NCBI GenBank assembly: GCA_947260025.1
Contig: CAMYON010000019.1
Coordinates: 1-35,945, forward strand
Length of the DNA: 35,945 nucleotides
Reading direction: 5' to 3'
Source of the DNA: an uncultured Gammaproteobacteria bacterium
GTDB lineage: Bacteria; Pseudomonadota; Gammaproteobacteria; GCA-001735895
In this document: positions 8,285-16,673 of the stretch, piece by piece
How the letters are laid out: every line of letters begins with the position of its first letter
Numbering within the stretch: position 1 is the stretch's first letter
The notes under the pieces: generated by a model
Seen by the model: only the letters and a program-made list of their open reading frames with translations
What the model was told of the DNA's origin: nothing
Databases searched by the model: none
Made by a program: the position numbers and the translations under genes

Positions 8285-9712
8285 ATGGATTACCTAAAGT
8301 TTTTTATCGATGGCGAATGGGTCGACCCGTTGACCCCCGCGACCATCGACGTTATCAATCCCGCCACTGAGAAACCCTGCGCCCAGATCAGCGCCGGTAG
8401 CCCGGAGGATGTCGATCGCGCCGTGTCCGCCGCGCGCGATGCGTTCACCAGTTACTCGCAGTGGAGCGTGCAGCAGCGACTCGAACTGCTGGAGAAAATT
8501 CGCGCGACCTACAAAGACTACTTCGACGACATCGCGCAGGCGATCTCCGATGAAATGGGCGCCCCAATCGATCTCGCGCGCGGATCGCAGGCCAAGCTAG
8601 GCCATGGCCACATCAAGAGTGCAATCAAGGCCCTGCTGAATTTTCCCTTCGAAACGGTCGAAGACGACATGATTCTGCGTTACGAGCCAATTGGCGTCTG
8701 CGGCATGATCACGCCATGGAACTGGCCGATGAACCAGGTCGCGGTCAAGGTGATGCCGGCGCTGGCCGCCGGTTGCACCATGGTGCTGAAACCCAGTGAA
8801 GAGTCACCGCTCGATGCGATGATCTTCACCGAGGTGCTGCGTCAGGCCGGCGTGCCCGCGGGCGTATTCAACCTGGTCAACGGCTACGGCCCGGTGGTCG
8901 GCGAGGCCATGTCGAAGCACCCGGGCATCGATATGATGTCTTTTACCGGTTCTACCCGTGGCGGCATCGCGGTCGCGAAGGCGGCTGCGGATACGGTCAA
9001 GCGTGTTGGCCAGGAACTCGGCGGCAAATCGGCCAATATTATTTTGAGGGATGCCGACATCGTCGCGGCGGTTACCGAGGGCGTGCAATACATGATGGGA
9101 AACAGCGGCCAGTCCTGCAACGCGCCGACGCGCATGCTGGTGCCTAACGCAGACATGGAGCAGGCGATCGAGGCGGCGCGTGCCGCGGCCGAAAGCATCG
9201 GCGTCGATGATCCCGCCAGGCAAGGCAATCATATCGGGCCGGTGGTTAACCAGGCCCAGTTCGACAAGATCCAGGGCTTGATCCAGCAGGGGATCGACGA
9301 GGGTGCGACCCTGGTTACCGGCGGTACCGGTCGCCCGGAGCATTTACCGACGGGTTATTACGTCAAGCCAACCGTTTTTGCCAACGTCGATAACAACATG
9401 ACGATCGCGCGCGAGGAAATCTTCGGGCCGGTACTCGCGATTCTGGGTTATGACAGCGAGGATGAAGCGGTGGCTATTGCCAACGATACCGTTTACGGCC
9501 TTTCGGCCTATGTCTACTCGACCGAAATGGAGCGTGCCAAGGTGGTTGCCCGGCGGTTGCGCGCCGGACAGGTAGCAATCAACTACGTCGGCGGCACCTC
9601 CGATACGCCGTTTGGTGGCTACAAGCAGTCCGGTAACGGGCGCGAAAAAGGCAGGTGGGGACTCGAAGAGTTCCTCGAACTAAAGGCGATTACCGGAGCC
9701 ATGGTGGGCTAG
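8285..9712 (+). CDS. NAD(P)-dependent aldehyde dehydrogenase
   Basis: The 475-residue protein is a standard-length ALDH. It has the N146 region (MITPWNWPMNQV), the cofactor segment FTGSTRGG, the general base Glu244 (VGQELGGKSANI) and the nucleophile Cys278 (NSGQSCNAPTRM). The C-terminal part has EEIFGPVLAI and the closing 'FGGYKQSGNGRE' signature. It would oxidise an aldehyde to a carboxylic acid. The ATG at 8285 is the only sensible start. It ends six bases before the start of the SDR at 9718, so the two are surely co-transcribed. Together they could convert an alcohol or hydroxyl intermediate to an acid, but the specific substrate cannot be read from sequence. Confidence 0.94.
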   Translation: MDYLKFFIDGEWVDPLTPATIDVINPATEKPCAQISAGSPEDVDRAVSAARDAFTSYSQWSVQQRLELLEKIRATYKDYFDDIAQAISDEMGAPIDLARGSQAKLGHGHIKSAIKALLNFPFETVEDDMILRYEPIGVCGMITPWNWPMNQVAVKVMPALAAGCTMVLKPSEESPLDAMIFTEVLRQAGVPAGVFNLVNGYGPVVGEAMSKHPGIDMMSFTGSTRGGIAVAKAAADTVKRVGQELGGKSANIILRDADIVAAVTEGVQYMMGNSGQSCNAPTRMLVPNADMEQAIEAARAAAESIGVDDPARQGNHIGPVVNQAQFDKIQGLIQQGIDEGATLVTGGTGRPEHLPTGYYVKPTVFANVDNNMTIAREEIFGPVLAILGYDSEDEAVAIANDTVYGLSAYVYSTEMERAKVVARRLRAGQVAINYVGGTSDTPFGGYKQSGNGREKGRWGLEEFLELKAITGAMVG

Positions 9713-9717
9713 GAAAA

Positions 9718-10497
9718 ATGGGCAAGGCCTCGATCCGGTTCAACTTTAAAAAGCAGCGCGTGCTGATCACCGGCGGTACCTCGGGTATGGGCGCGGCGAG
9801 CGCGCTGGCCTTCGTCGAGGCGGGCGCCAGGGTCGTGATTACCGGTCGTAACCAGGAGCGTGCCCGGGACGTCATGAAGCGTTGCCAGGGCGAACGCGGC
9901 AGCATCGCTTTTGTCGCCGGCAATATCGGCAAGCGCAAGAAGTGCGACACAATCGTAAGCGAGGCCGTCGGCATCCTCGGTGGCCTCGATATCGTCGTCA
10001 ATAGCGCCGGTGTCATTTACCACGCGACCGCCGAGGAAACTACCGACGAGCAGTGGCTGGAAACAATGAAGGTCAACGTCAACGGCATGTTTTACATTTG
10101 CCGGGCGGCGTTGCCGCATTTACGTGAAACCAGGGGAACGATCGTCAATATCGCTTCGGATGCGGCCTTGAGCGGCAGTTATCACCTGACTGCCTATTGC
10201 GCCAGCAAGGGTGCGGTGCTGCAAATGACACGCGCGATGGCGCTCGACTACGCGCCCGCGGGCATCCGCATCGTGCCCATTTGCCCGGGCGACGTCGATA
10301 CCCCGATGCTGCGCGGGGAGTTTCGCGATCGCGGGCTCGACGCCGAGGCCGGGCTCAGGGAATCCGCCGAGGGGGTGCCGCTCAACCGGGTCTGCAGTGC
10401 CGAGGAAGTCGCGGACATGGTGCTCTACGCCTGCAGCGATTCGGCGCGTTTCATCACCGGTTATCCGCTGGTGCTGGACGGCGGCAGTCGCGCCTGA
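9718..10497 (+). CDS. short-chain dehydrogenase/reductase (SDR)
   Basis: The 259-residue protein is a classical SDR. It has the Rossmann glycine motif (VLITGGTSGMGAASA), the NSAG segment, and the catalytic triad Ser147, Tyr160 and Lys164 (AYCASKGA). The C-terminus 'FITGYPLVLDGG' is typical of the FabG-like group. I choose the ATG at 9718 because AGGA lies directly upstream, six bases after the aldehyde dehydrogenase stop. The longer reading from 9655 would overlap that gene by more than 50 bases. Probably oxidises or reduces a hydroxyl/keto group of an intermediate in the same pathway as its neighbour. The stop is ten bases from the stop of the convergent MarR gene. Confidence 0.92.
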   Translation: MGKASIRFNFKKQRVLITGGTSGMGAASALAFVEAGARVVITGRNQERARDVMKRCQGERGSIAFVAGNIGKRKKCDTIVSEAVGILGGLDIVVNSAGVIYHATAEETTDEQWLETMKVNVNGMFYICRAALPHLRETRGTIVNIASDAALSGSYHLTAYCASKGAVLQMTRAMALDYAPAGIRIVPICPGDVDTPMLRGEFRDRGLDAEAGLRESAEGVPLNRVCSAEEVADMVLYACSDSARFITGYPLVLDGGSRA

Positions 10498-10507
10498 GAC
10501 GCGGTCG

Positions 10508-10942
10508 CTAGAATTCGATTTCCTCGCTGAGTAAAGCCATCACCTGGCGCCAGTGTCTCTCTGCCGCCGGACCCGCCTGTTTGAAAATGTGACCGAAGCG
10601 CCGCCGCTGAACTTCGCTCAGTTCGAACTCCAGTTTCCTGCCTTTTGCCGAAAGCCGCAGGCGCCTGATGCGTCGATCGGCGATATCGGTTTCTTGCTTA
10701 ACGTAACCCAGGTCGAGCAGCTTCTTCAGCGGCTTGTGCAGGTATTGCTTGGTAATGCGCATGATTTGCAGTAAGTCGTTGATACTGCAATCCGGATTGC
10801 GACCAATGAAGTAGAGCAGGCGGTGGTGAACGCGGGCCAGCCCCAGTTTGGCCAGGCGTTGGTCGGGTTGGTAAACCATGGCGCGGAAGCCGAAGTGCAT
10901 CGATTCCAGCGCCTGGTTTAATTCCTGTTGTCTTTTCGGCAT
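10508..10942 (-). CDS. MarR-family transcriptional regulator
   Basis: The 144-residue protein has the MarR winged-helix layout: dimerisation helix, HTH at about 50-85 (INDLLQIMRITKQYLHKPLKKLLDLGYV) described here as 'NDLLQIMRITKQYLHKPLK', and wing with DRRIRRLRLSAKGRKL. The DRR and 'LSAKGR' wing is diagnostic. It is transcribed away from the class-IV aminotransferase at 11026. Two related inverted repeats lie between the two genes, one next to its own predicted -10 box. That arrangement predicts autoregulation and control of the aminotransferase. Effector unknown. Confidence 0.9.
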   Translation of the reverse strand: MPKRQQELNQALESMHFGFRAMVYQPDQRLAKLGLARVHHRLLYFIGRNPDCSINDLLQIMRITKQYLHKPLKKLLDLGYVKQETDIADRRIRRLRLSAKGRKLEFELSEVQRRRFGHIFKQAGPAAERHWRQVMALLSEEIEF

Positions 10943-10953
10943 GGCGGTTATTT

Positions 10954-10972
10954 ATGTCAATAGTGTTGACAT
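10954..10972. promoter_or_regulatory. inverted repeat, probable MarR operator 1
   Basis: ATGTCAA-N5-TTGACAT is a perfect seven-base inverted repeat. Its right arm contains a TTGACA that fits as the -35 box of the plus-strand aminotransferase promoter. Its edge also abuts the TATAAT (10971-10976, minus strand) that fits as the -10 box of the regulator gene. Binding here would block both promoters. Confidence 0.6.
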
Positions 10973-10993
10973 TATAAATTCTTTTGCTAGATT
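10966..10993 (+). promoter_or_regulatory. predicted sigma-70 promoter of the class-IV aminotransferase
   Basis: TTGACA (10966-10971), a 16-base spacer and TAGATT (10988-10993) preceded by TGC, which gives an extended -10. Transcription would start near 11000, inside operator 2. The 5' leader would be about 26 bases and lacks a clear Shine-Dalgarno sequence. Confidence 0.5.
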
Positions 10994-10998
10994 ATTAA

Positions 10999-11017
10999 AG
11001 GTCATCAATATTGACCT
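10999..11017. promoter_or_regulatory. inverted repeat, probable MarR operator 2
   Basis: AGGTCA-N7-TGACCT is a perfect six-base inverted repeat. It shares the GTCA...TTGAC core and the same 15-base span with operator 1. It lies over the predicted transcription start of the aminotransferase gene. Confidence 0.55.
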
Positions 11018-11025
11018 ATAACGAT

Positions 11026-11901
11026 ATGGCTAGCAACGCACTCTGCTGGATCGACGATTCGATCATTCCCGCCGACCAGGCCTCGGTCTCGGTTTTCGAT
11101 CATGGCTTGCTCTACGGCGATGGCGTATTCGAGGGCTTGCGTTTCTATCACGGCACGACCTTCATGCTCGAGGCGCACCTCGAGCGACTGCAGCAATCGG
11201 CCGAGGCTATCGGCCTGGTGCTCCCCCACAGCAGTCGCCAGATAACGACAGCAATCGAGTCACTGATCGAAGCCTATCCCACGGATTCGGGCTACCTGCG
11301 CCTGGTGGTAACGCGGGGACCGGGTTCGCTCGGCATCGACCCGCGATCCTGCAGCCGGCCGGTCATGTTCATCATAGCCGACGAGCTCAGGGTCATGAAT
11401 GTCATCGACCCGAGCGAAGGCGTTGGTCTGCATGTCGCGCGTACGCGACGGCTACCCGCGGCGTGCCTGAATCCGGAAATCAAGAGCCTCAACTACCTGA
11501 ACAATATTCTTGCGCGCATCGAAGCCAATCGCGCCGGCATGGATGAAGCCCTGATGCTGAATCTCGACGGTTTTGTCAGCGAGGGCAGCGTCGATAACCT
11601 GTTTGTCGTGACCGACGGCGTTCTGAGGACGCCGCCGATTAGCGACGGACTGCTTGCCGGCATTACTCGCGCGGTGGTCATCGAAGTCGCTATCGAGGCC
11701 GGTATCGCCTGCGCAGAAACCAGCCTGAAACTCGAAGACCTGCTGCAGGCGCAGGAATGTTTCCTGACCGGTACCGGCGCCGAGTTGATCCCGGTGAGGC
11801 AGATCGATGAGCGGATTTTCACAGCGACCGATAATCCACTGACCCCGATCATCATGCAGGGCTTCCGCGAGCGCATAGCAAAGGAATGTTTAAAAGGATA
11901 A
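11026..11901 (+). CDS. class-IV aminotransferase (branched-chain aminotransferase-like)
   Basis: The 291-residue protein is a fold-type IV PLP enzyme. It has the substrate segment VFDHGLLYGDGVFEGLRFYH, the PLP lysine K153 in NPEIKSLNYLNNIL, the family motif 'DEALMLNLDGFVSEGS' followed by NLFVV, and 'FLTGTGAELIPV' near the end. These are shared by branched-chain aminotransferases, D-amino-acid aminotransferase and aminodeoxychorismate lyase; the overall pattern is nearest to the IlvE group. I use the ATG at 11026; a TTG at 11011 would fall inside operator 2. The promoter carries two operators of the divergent MarR protein. A locally regulated copy suggests a catabolic rather than housekeeping role, which is an inference. 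Confidence 0.9.
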   Translation: MASNALCWIDDSIIPADQASVSVFDHGLLYGDGVFEGLRFYHGTTFMLEAHLERLQQSAEAIGLVLPHSSRQITTAIESLIEAYPTDSGYLRLVVTRGPGSLGIDPRSCSRPVMFIIADELRVMNVIDPSEGVGLHVARTRRLPAACLNPEIKSLNYLNNILARIEANRAGMDEALMLNLDGFVSEGSVDNLFVVTDGVLRTPPISDGLLAGITRAVVIEVAIEAGIACAETSLKLEDLLQAQECFLTGTGAELIPVRQIDERIFTATDNPLTPIIMQGFRERIAKECLKG

Positions 11902-11932
11902 CATTGCGGCTCTAACTGCCCGGGGAGGCTGC

Positions 11933-12532
11933 ATGAAAATTATCGTAGTTGGCGCTGGCGGCGCCGTCGGAAAAACCGCGGTCGACGCACTGGCGCCGCG
12001 CCACGAAATCATCAAGGTCGGTCGCAGCAGTGGAGACGTCCAGGCCGATATCGAGGATATCGAGAGCATTCGCGCGATGTACCAGCAGGTCGGCAAGGTC
12101 GACGCCGTGGTCAGCGCGGTCGGGCACGGTCATTTCGGTGCGGTCGCTGAGATGACCAGCGAGCAATTCATGAAGGGCATCAATCACAAGGTTTTACCGC
12201 AGGTTAACCTCGTACTCGAAGGTTTCGCCTACATCAACGACGGCGGTTCGTTTACGCTCACCAGCGGCGTATTGAACCGCGATCCGATTGCCGGCGGCTC
12301 CTGTGCCGCAGCGGCCAACGGCGCGCTCGACGGTTTCGTACTCGGCGCCGCGGTCGATATGCCGCGCGGCATTCGCATCAACTGCGTCAGCCCTGAAGTG
12401 CTCGAAGTTTCGCGGGCCAAATACGACGGTTTTTTTCGCGGCCACGTCCATGTCTCGGACGAGGCCGTCGGCCTGGCCTACAGCAAGGCGGTCGAAGGCT
12501 GCCTCAGCGGGCAGGTATTCATCGTCGATTAA
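11933..12532 (+). CDS. atypical short SDR lacking the catalytic tyrosine
   Basis: The 199-residue protein starts with a Rossmann nucleotide-binding motif (IIVVGAGGAVGKTA) and keeps the order of SDR elements: AVVSAVGHG, the Ser strand SFTLTSGVL, and a C-terminal RINCVSPEVLEVS. Where classical SDRs have YxxxK, this one reads SCAAAANGALDG, so both the Tyr and the Lys are absent. A known subfamily of short bacterial SDR-like proteins has the same feature, so this is not a mutation of one gene. It may bind NAD(P) without classical oxidoreductase chemistry. A strong Shine-Dalgarno (GGGGAGG) precedes the ATG, 31 bases after the aminotransferase stop. Confidence 0.85.
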   Translation: MKIIVVGAGGAVGKTAVDALAPRHEIIKVGRSSGDVQADIEDIESIRAMYQQVGKVDAVVSAVGHGHFGAVAEMTSEQFMKGINHKVLPQVNLVLEGFAYINDGGSFTLTSGVLNRDPIAGGSCAAAANGALDGFVLGAAVDMPRGIRINCVSPEVLEVSRAKYDGFFRGHVHVSDEAVGLAYSKAVEGCLSGQVFIVD

Positions 12533-12564
12533 ATCCTTCCGACCGCGAGATTCGCTACATCCCA

Positions 12565-12602
12565 GCCGGCAAGGATTGTCGCTGATCCTTATCATTGCCG
12601 GC
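12565..12602. other. strong GC-rich hairpin between genes
   Basis: An outer stem GCCGGCAA / TTGCCGGC encloses an inner pair AAGGAT / ATCCTT, which competes for two of the bases. It lies 33 bases after the SDR stop and 66 before the next ATG. There is no T-run after it, so it is not a canonical Rho-independent terminator. It may be a Rho-dependent pause or a processing site. Confidence 0.4.
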
Positions 12603-12667
12603 GGGGTGATCCACGATTTGTCACGATTCGTATAGAATTCAAAGACCTGACCGGACAAGGACTATAA

Positions 12668-13324
12668 ATGAAATCACAGATGATGAATCGCGGACGCCTG
12701 CTACCGGCGCTGGGCCTGATGCTGACATTTGCGCTGCAGATGCCCATAGCTGACGCCGCCGACGGCTACAAACCACAGTTCAAGCGGGTTCCGACTCAAT
12801 ACATCGCGGCCCTGGGCGATCTCGATGCGACTTCGGGCAACAACGCGCAGACCTGGGGTCTGTGGACCGTGGATCCAGGCCCGAGAGGCGTGCGCTTGAG
12901 CAGCTTCGAACAGCTGCAGGACGCTGGCGGGGTAGCCCCGGCGAAGTGGCAATTCGACAGCCAGGACTGGTGGCTGGAGGAAAACGGTTTGATCATGGAG
13001 CCGCCGGAATTTCCGCTGCCGCCCGGGAAGTATATCGTCACCGGCTATCGTGAGAAGTCGGCGGTGTTGACGGTCTATCCCTCGGACGAAGATGGCAATC
13101 GACGCTGGGATCTCAACAGGGACGCTAATCTGTATGACGTGACTCACCTGGGTTGCCGTTCGGCACGCTATACCCCGGCGGCAGGCGAAAACTCCTGCTC
13201 GCCCGCGCAAGCGCCGCAATCCGCTTTCCGCGTGGCCGCGGGAGCTCCGATGCCACCGGTATCGGGCTGCAACAAGCAGGACTACCTGGTGTTGGTCGTA
13301 GTGGCCGTAGCGGAAGATAGTTAA
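12668..13324 (+). CDS. exported protein of unknown function
   Basis: The 218-residue protein has a clear signal peptide at about 1-31 (basic start, hydrophobic core, cleavage near ADA-AD). The mature part is rich in Trp, Pro and Gly and contains four or so cysteines near the end (LGCRSARY, NSCSPA, SGCNKQD) that could form disulfides in the periplasm. A recognisable stretch is GNNAQTWGLWTVDPGPRG followed by VRLSSF. I do not recognise a domain. AAGGA precedes the ATG. The gene is monocistronic, ahead of a convergent MFS gene whose stop is only 17 bases away. Confidence 0.75.
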   Translation: MKSQMMNRGRLLPALGLMLTFALQMPIADAADGYKPQFKRVPTQYIAALGDLDATSGNNAQTWGLWTVDPGPRGVRLSSFEQLQDAGGVAPAKWQFDSQDWWLEENGLIMEPPEFPLPPGKYIVTGYREKSAVLTVYPSDEDGNRRWDLNRDANLYDVTHLGCRSARYTPAAGENSCSPAQAPQSAFRVAAGAPMPPVSGCNKQDYLVLVVVAVAEDS

Positions 13325-13341
13325 GAGGAATCCTCAGGCGG

Positions 13342-14574
13342 TCAGGCCATCGAGGCTCGCCGGGTCCGATAGGCGTAGTGGGCCAGTGCCGAGGTGACGA
13401 AGATATAAGCCGCGGCGGCGAGAGCGAGGGTTTCCATTCTGGTGCCGAGGTCGATCTGCCAGCCGATCAGGATCGGCGACAGCGCGGTACAGAAAACCAT
13501 CGCCGCGGCGCCGAGCGACTTGATCGAGCCGAGATGCCTGTTGCCGTACATCTCGGACCAGAAAGGCGCGGTGGTCGTCGACTGGTAGCCGACCGTGATG
13601 CCAGTCAGCACCAGGAACAGGGCTCCCCCCACCAGGCTGCTCGAGTAAGCCAGGACGATCAGGCCGACACCCATCGGCAAAGCCACCAGCGGGACCATGC
13701 GAATCGCGCCGTAGCGATCGATCAGCAGGCCCGACACGAGCTTGGTGCCGACCGATACCAGGGCGTATACCGAAAACAGCGCGGCCCAGCCGATCAATGG
13801 CCAACCCTTGGATTCGACCAGGTGTACCTGGTGGAAAATAAAACCGGTGAACATCAATGGCTGCGACATCAGGCCGGGAGCGAACAGGTAAAAATACCGG
13901 TCGCGCAGGACTTCCGCGCGCGTCCACTGGCGACGCCGGATAACCTTGACCGAGTCGTCGCTCTCCTGCGTCAGCTCTCCCAGGTAACGTTCGTGCCTTT
14001 GCGCATGGCCGCGCAGCAGGTAAAAAATAGCCGGCAGCATGAACGCCAGCAGCAGCAACCCGGCTATCTGCCAGCTATGTCGCCAGCCCACCCACATCAG
14101 CAACGCCACCAGCAGGCTCGGCATGATCGCCTCGGCGACCGCGTAACCCATACTGGCAAGCGCGGAAGCCTTGCCCTTGTGCTCGTCGAGATAGCGCACC
14201 ATCGCCGTCGAACTGACGATAAACATCAGCCCCTGGCCCAGTTGGCGCAGCAGGAACAGGCTTATCAGCAGCGTGATAACGTTGTAGCTGAACGACATCA
14301 TGCCGCAGCTAATCGCGAGACCGAGCACGATCGCGAGCGACAGTCGTTTCAGGTCGAGTCGATCGACCAGCGAGCCGCTCCAGATCATGACGATCGCGCT
14401 CAGCAGCGTCGCCAGCGAATATATGCCTGCGAACTCGCCGTCGCTAAGCCCGAGGTCGGCGCGCAGCTCCCCGCTGAACAGCGAAATCAGGAAGGTTTGT
14501 CCCGGCGACGACCAGAAGGTCATCAGGAATCCGAACAGCAGTAACTGCCACTCGGAACGAATCAACTTTAACAC
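13342..14574 (-). CDS. MFS permease
   Basis: The 410-residue protein has about twelve hydrophobic helices. The loop between helices 2 and 3 carries a degenerate MFS signature (WSGSLVDRLDLKRLSL) and there is a second half-signature (VSGLLIDRYGAIRM). It belongs to the major facilitator superfamily, closest in style to the oxalate/monocarboxylate-type transporters. The start is GTG at 14574 and overlaps the acyl-CoA synthetase stop by seven bases, so translation is coupled. It probably brings in the acid that the synthetase activates; substrate unknown. Confidence 0.88.
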   Translation of the reverse strand: MLKLIRSEWQLLLFGFLMTFWSSPGQTFLISLFSGELRADLGLSDGEFAGIYSLATLLSAIVMIWSGSLVDRLDLKRLSLAIVLGLAISCGMMSFSYNVITLLISLFLLRQLGQGLMFIVSSTAMVRYLDEHKGKASALASMGYAVAEAIMPSLLVALLMWVGWRHSWQIAGLLLLAFMLPAIFYLLRGHAQRHERYLGELTQESDDSVKVIRRRQWTRAEVLRDRYFYLFAPGLMSQPLMFTGFIFHQVHLVESKGWPLIGWAALFSVYALVSVGTKLVSGLLIDRYGAIRMVPLVALPMGVGLIVLAYSSSLVGGALFLVLTGITVGYQSTTTAPFWSEMYGNRHLGSIKSLGAAAMVFCTALSPILIGWQIDLGTRMETLALAAAAYIFVTSALAHYAYRTRRASMA

Positions 14575-16673
14575 GAGGAGTCGGGCTTTTTACGCAGTAT
14601 CAATGCATCCACGGCAAGCGCCTGGTCCGGGTTTACCAGAACCGGGTTCAGGTCGATTTCGGCAATGCAGTCTTGCAGTTCAAAGGCGATTTGCGACAAG
14701 CGAACGATAGCGTCGATCAACGCCTGCCGGTTAGCCGCCGGCTGGCCCCTGGGACCGAGCAGCAGGCGATTCGCCTTGAGCGACGCGAGCATCCGGTCGG
14801 CTTCCCTGGGATCGATCGGGCACATCGCGACCGCGCGGTCCGACAGCAATTCGACCAGCACGCCGCCCGCGGCAACCATGACGATCGGCCCGAACTGCGG
14901 GTCGTTTACCGTGCCCAGGCCGATTTCGACACCGCCATCGATCATTTGCGAAAGCAGGGCGGCGGGGCCGAGCCGGGTGCACAGGTCGTCATAGCGTTGC
15001 AGCAACTCGGGCTCGGATTGAACATTGACGAACACGCCCTGGCTGTCGCTTTTATGGTTTATCCCGGGTTGCGCGGTTTTAAGCACCAGCGGGTAGCCGA
15101 TGGCGTTAGCCGCCGCCAGCAGTTCTGCCCGGGTCGAAACCGGTTGGTTTTTGACGACCGGCATCTCGAAATCCCGCAGCAGTCGCAGCGCCTCGACTTC
15201 ACCCAGCGATGCGTCGGCATGCCCGGAGATTATTTGCCGCCAGCCTGCGACGCGTTGCGGATCCAGCTCGATCGCGCTCGCGAGCTGCGATCGGTTTCTC
15301 CTGTAGCGGTGATATTCGAACAGGTGGCGGAAGGCGAGCAGCGTCTCCCGGGCGCCGTCGATCAGCGGAATTCCCGCCTCGTGCGCGCGCCGGCAAATCT
15401 CGACGTTGGCGAGGTCGGCATAGCAGGTTGCCAGCGCGATCGGCTTGGCGGTCTTGCGACTCACCGCCGCGACCACCCGGTAAATCGCTTCCGACAGGTA
15501 ATAACCGTCGCGCAAGTTACTGATAAAAGCGCCCGCGGCAACGTTCGGATCCTGCATCATCAATTCCATGCAGGCCTCGAAGCGCTCCTCGAAGCGGTCA
15601 TGCGAACCCCAGGCGTCGAGTGGATTCTCCGCCTTGAGGCCGGCATCGAGATGCGGTTTCAGCGCCTCGATGGTGCTGTCTTCGAGTGTCGCGAATCTGA
15701 TTCCCATTTCGTGGGCCTCGTCCGTGATCAATTCGCGGAAGCCGCCGGACTCGAAGACCGCGGCAAAGCCGCCATCGGCCGCCTCGCGGCCGGACTGCAG
15801 CAGCATCAGGATCGCCGCCATTTCGTCGAAGTCCTTGACCTCGATCACGCCGTGGCGTCGGAACAGCGCCTCGAAGGCGGCGTGATTGCCGGCTATCGCG
15901 CCGGTATGGGTTACCGCCATTGCGGCGCTCAGCGGGGATTTGCCGATTTTTAATACGACAACCGGGATGCCTTTGTCATTCGCCTTCTCGAGCGCCGCGA
16001 CGAAAGCTTGTGGCTCGCGCACGGTCTCGAGGAACAGGCCGATGACGCTGGTATCGGGCTGCTCCAGGCACCAGTCCATGTAATCGGCGACGCCGGTGGC
16101 AATTTCGTTACCGGCGGAGACGCACAGGTTGAAGCCCAGCCGGCAACCGTTGTGGCATAGCGTCGTAAACGCCGATCCCGACTGCGCGATGTAGCTGATC
16201 TGGCCCTTGATGATTTCAGGCGCGCGCGGAAAGATGCCGGCATACAAATCCTGCCGGACGTTGTAGAAACCCATGCCGTTTACACCGCAGACCATCACGC
16301 CGGCGTCCTGCGCCATGGCGGCGAGGCGTTGCATCAGCCGGGGTTCGGGGTCCTGCTCGAGCACGCCGCTGGAGTAGATGGTCACGGCCCGGGTGCCATG
16401 ATCGATGGCGGCCTGCAGCGCGCTCTCGAGATGTTGATTGCCGAGCGCGATGATGACGTGATCGACGGTCACGGGGAGCGACTCCAGGTAGGGATAGCAG
16501 GTCTGGCCGAGTATTTCGGAATAACCCGGATTCACCGGGTAAGCGTCGCCGGCGTAATCTGATTCGATCACCATTCTGGCCAGCACTTGCCCGGGGCTGT
16601 CAGGTCTGTCGGAAGCGCCGACCAGCGCGATGCTTTCGGGATTCAGTAGTGGATCGAGAGGATGTTCAGGCAT
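14568..16673 (-). CDS. acyl-CoA synthetase (ADP-forming type), single-chain
   Basis: The 701-residue protein combines all the parts of an NDP-forming acyl-CoA synthetase (acetate-CoA ligase, ADP-forming; pimeloyl-CoA-synthetase-like). It has an N-terminal CoA-binding Rossmann domain (ALVGASDRPDSPGQVLARM), a succinyl-CoA-ligase-like domain with the conserved phospho-His region (AVTHTGAIAGNHAAFEAL), and a C-terminal ATP-grasp domain (YPLVLKTAQPGINHKSD). It would form an acyl-CoA from an acid with ATP and CoA, giving ADP and phosphate. It overlaps the crotonase gene upstream by eight bases and the MFS gene downstream by seven. The three together look like uptake, activation and hydration of an organic acid. 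Confidence 0.92.
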   Translation of the reverse strand: MPEHPLDPLLNPESIALVGASDRPDSPGQVLARMVIESDYAGDAYPVNPGYSEILGQTCYPYLESLPVTVDHVIIALGNQHLESALQAAIDHGTRAVTIYSSGVLEQDPEPRLMQRLAAMAQDAGVMVCGVNGMGFYNVRQDLYAGIFPRAPEIIKGQISYIAQSGSAFTTLCHNGCRLGFNLCVSAGNEIATGVADYMDWCLEQPDTSVIGLFLETVREPQAFVAALEKANDKGIPVVVLKIGKSPLSAAMAVTHTGAIAGNHAAFEALFRRHGVIEVKDFDEMAAILMLLQSGREAADGGFAAVFESGGFRELITDEAHEMGIRFATLEDSTIEALKPHLDAGLKAENPLDAWGSHDRFEERFEACMELMMQDPNVAAGAFISNLRDGYYLSEAIYRVVAAVSRKTAKPIALATCYADLANVEICRRAHEAGIPLIDGARETLLAFRHLFEYHRYRRNRSQLASAIELDPQRVAGWRQIISGHADASLGEVEALRLLRDFEMPVVKNQPVSTRAELLAAANAIGYPLVLKTAQPGINHKSDSQGVFVNVQSEPELLQRYDDLCTRLGPAALLSQMIDGGVEIGLGTVNDPQFGPIVMVAAGGVLVELLSDRAVAMCPIDPREADRMLASLKANRLLLGPRGQPAANRQALIDAIVRLSQIAFELQDCIAEIDLNPVLVNPDQALAVDALILRKKPDSSC

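Noticed and set aside
13378-15953. Long antisense frames over the MFS and acyl-CoA synthetase genes (13378-14544 and 14673-15953)
   Set aside because: Both lie over well-supported genes and have Gln/Arg/His-rich compositions typical of shadows.
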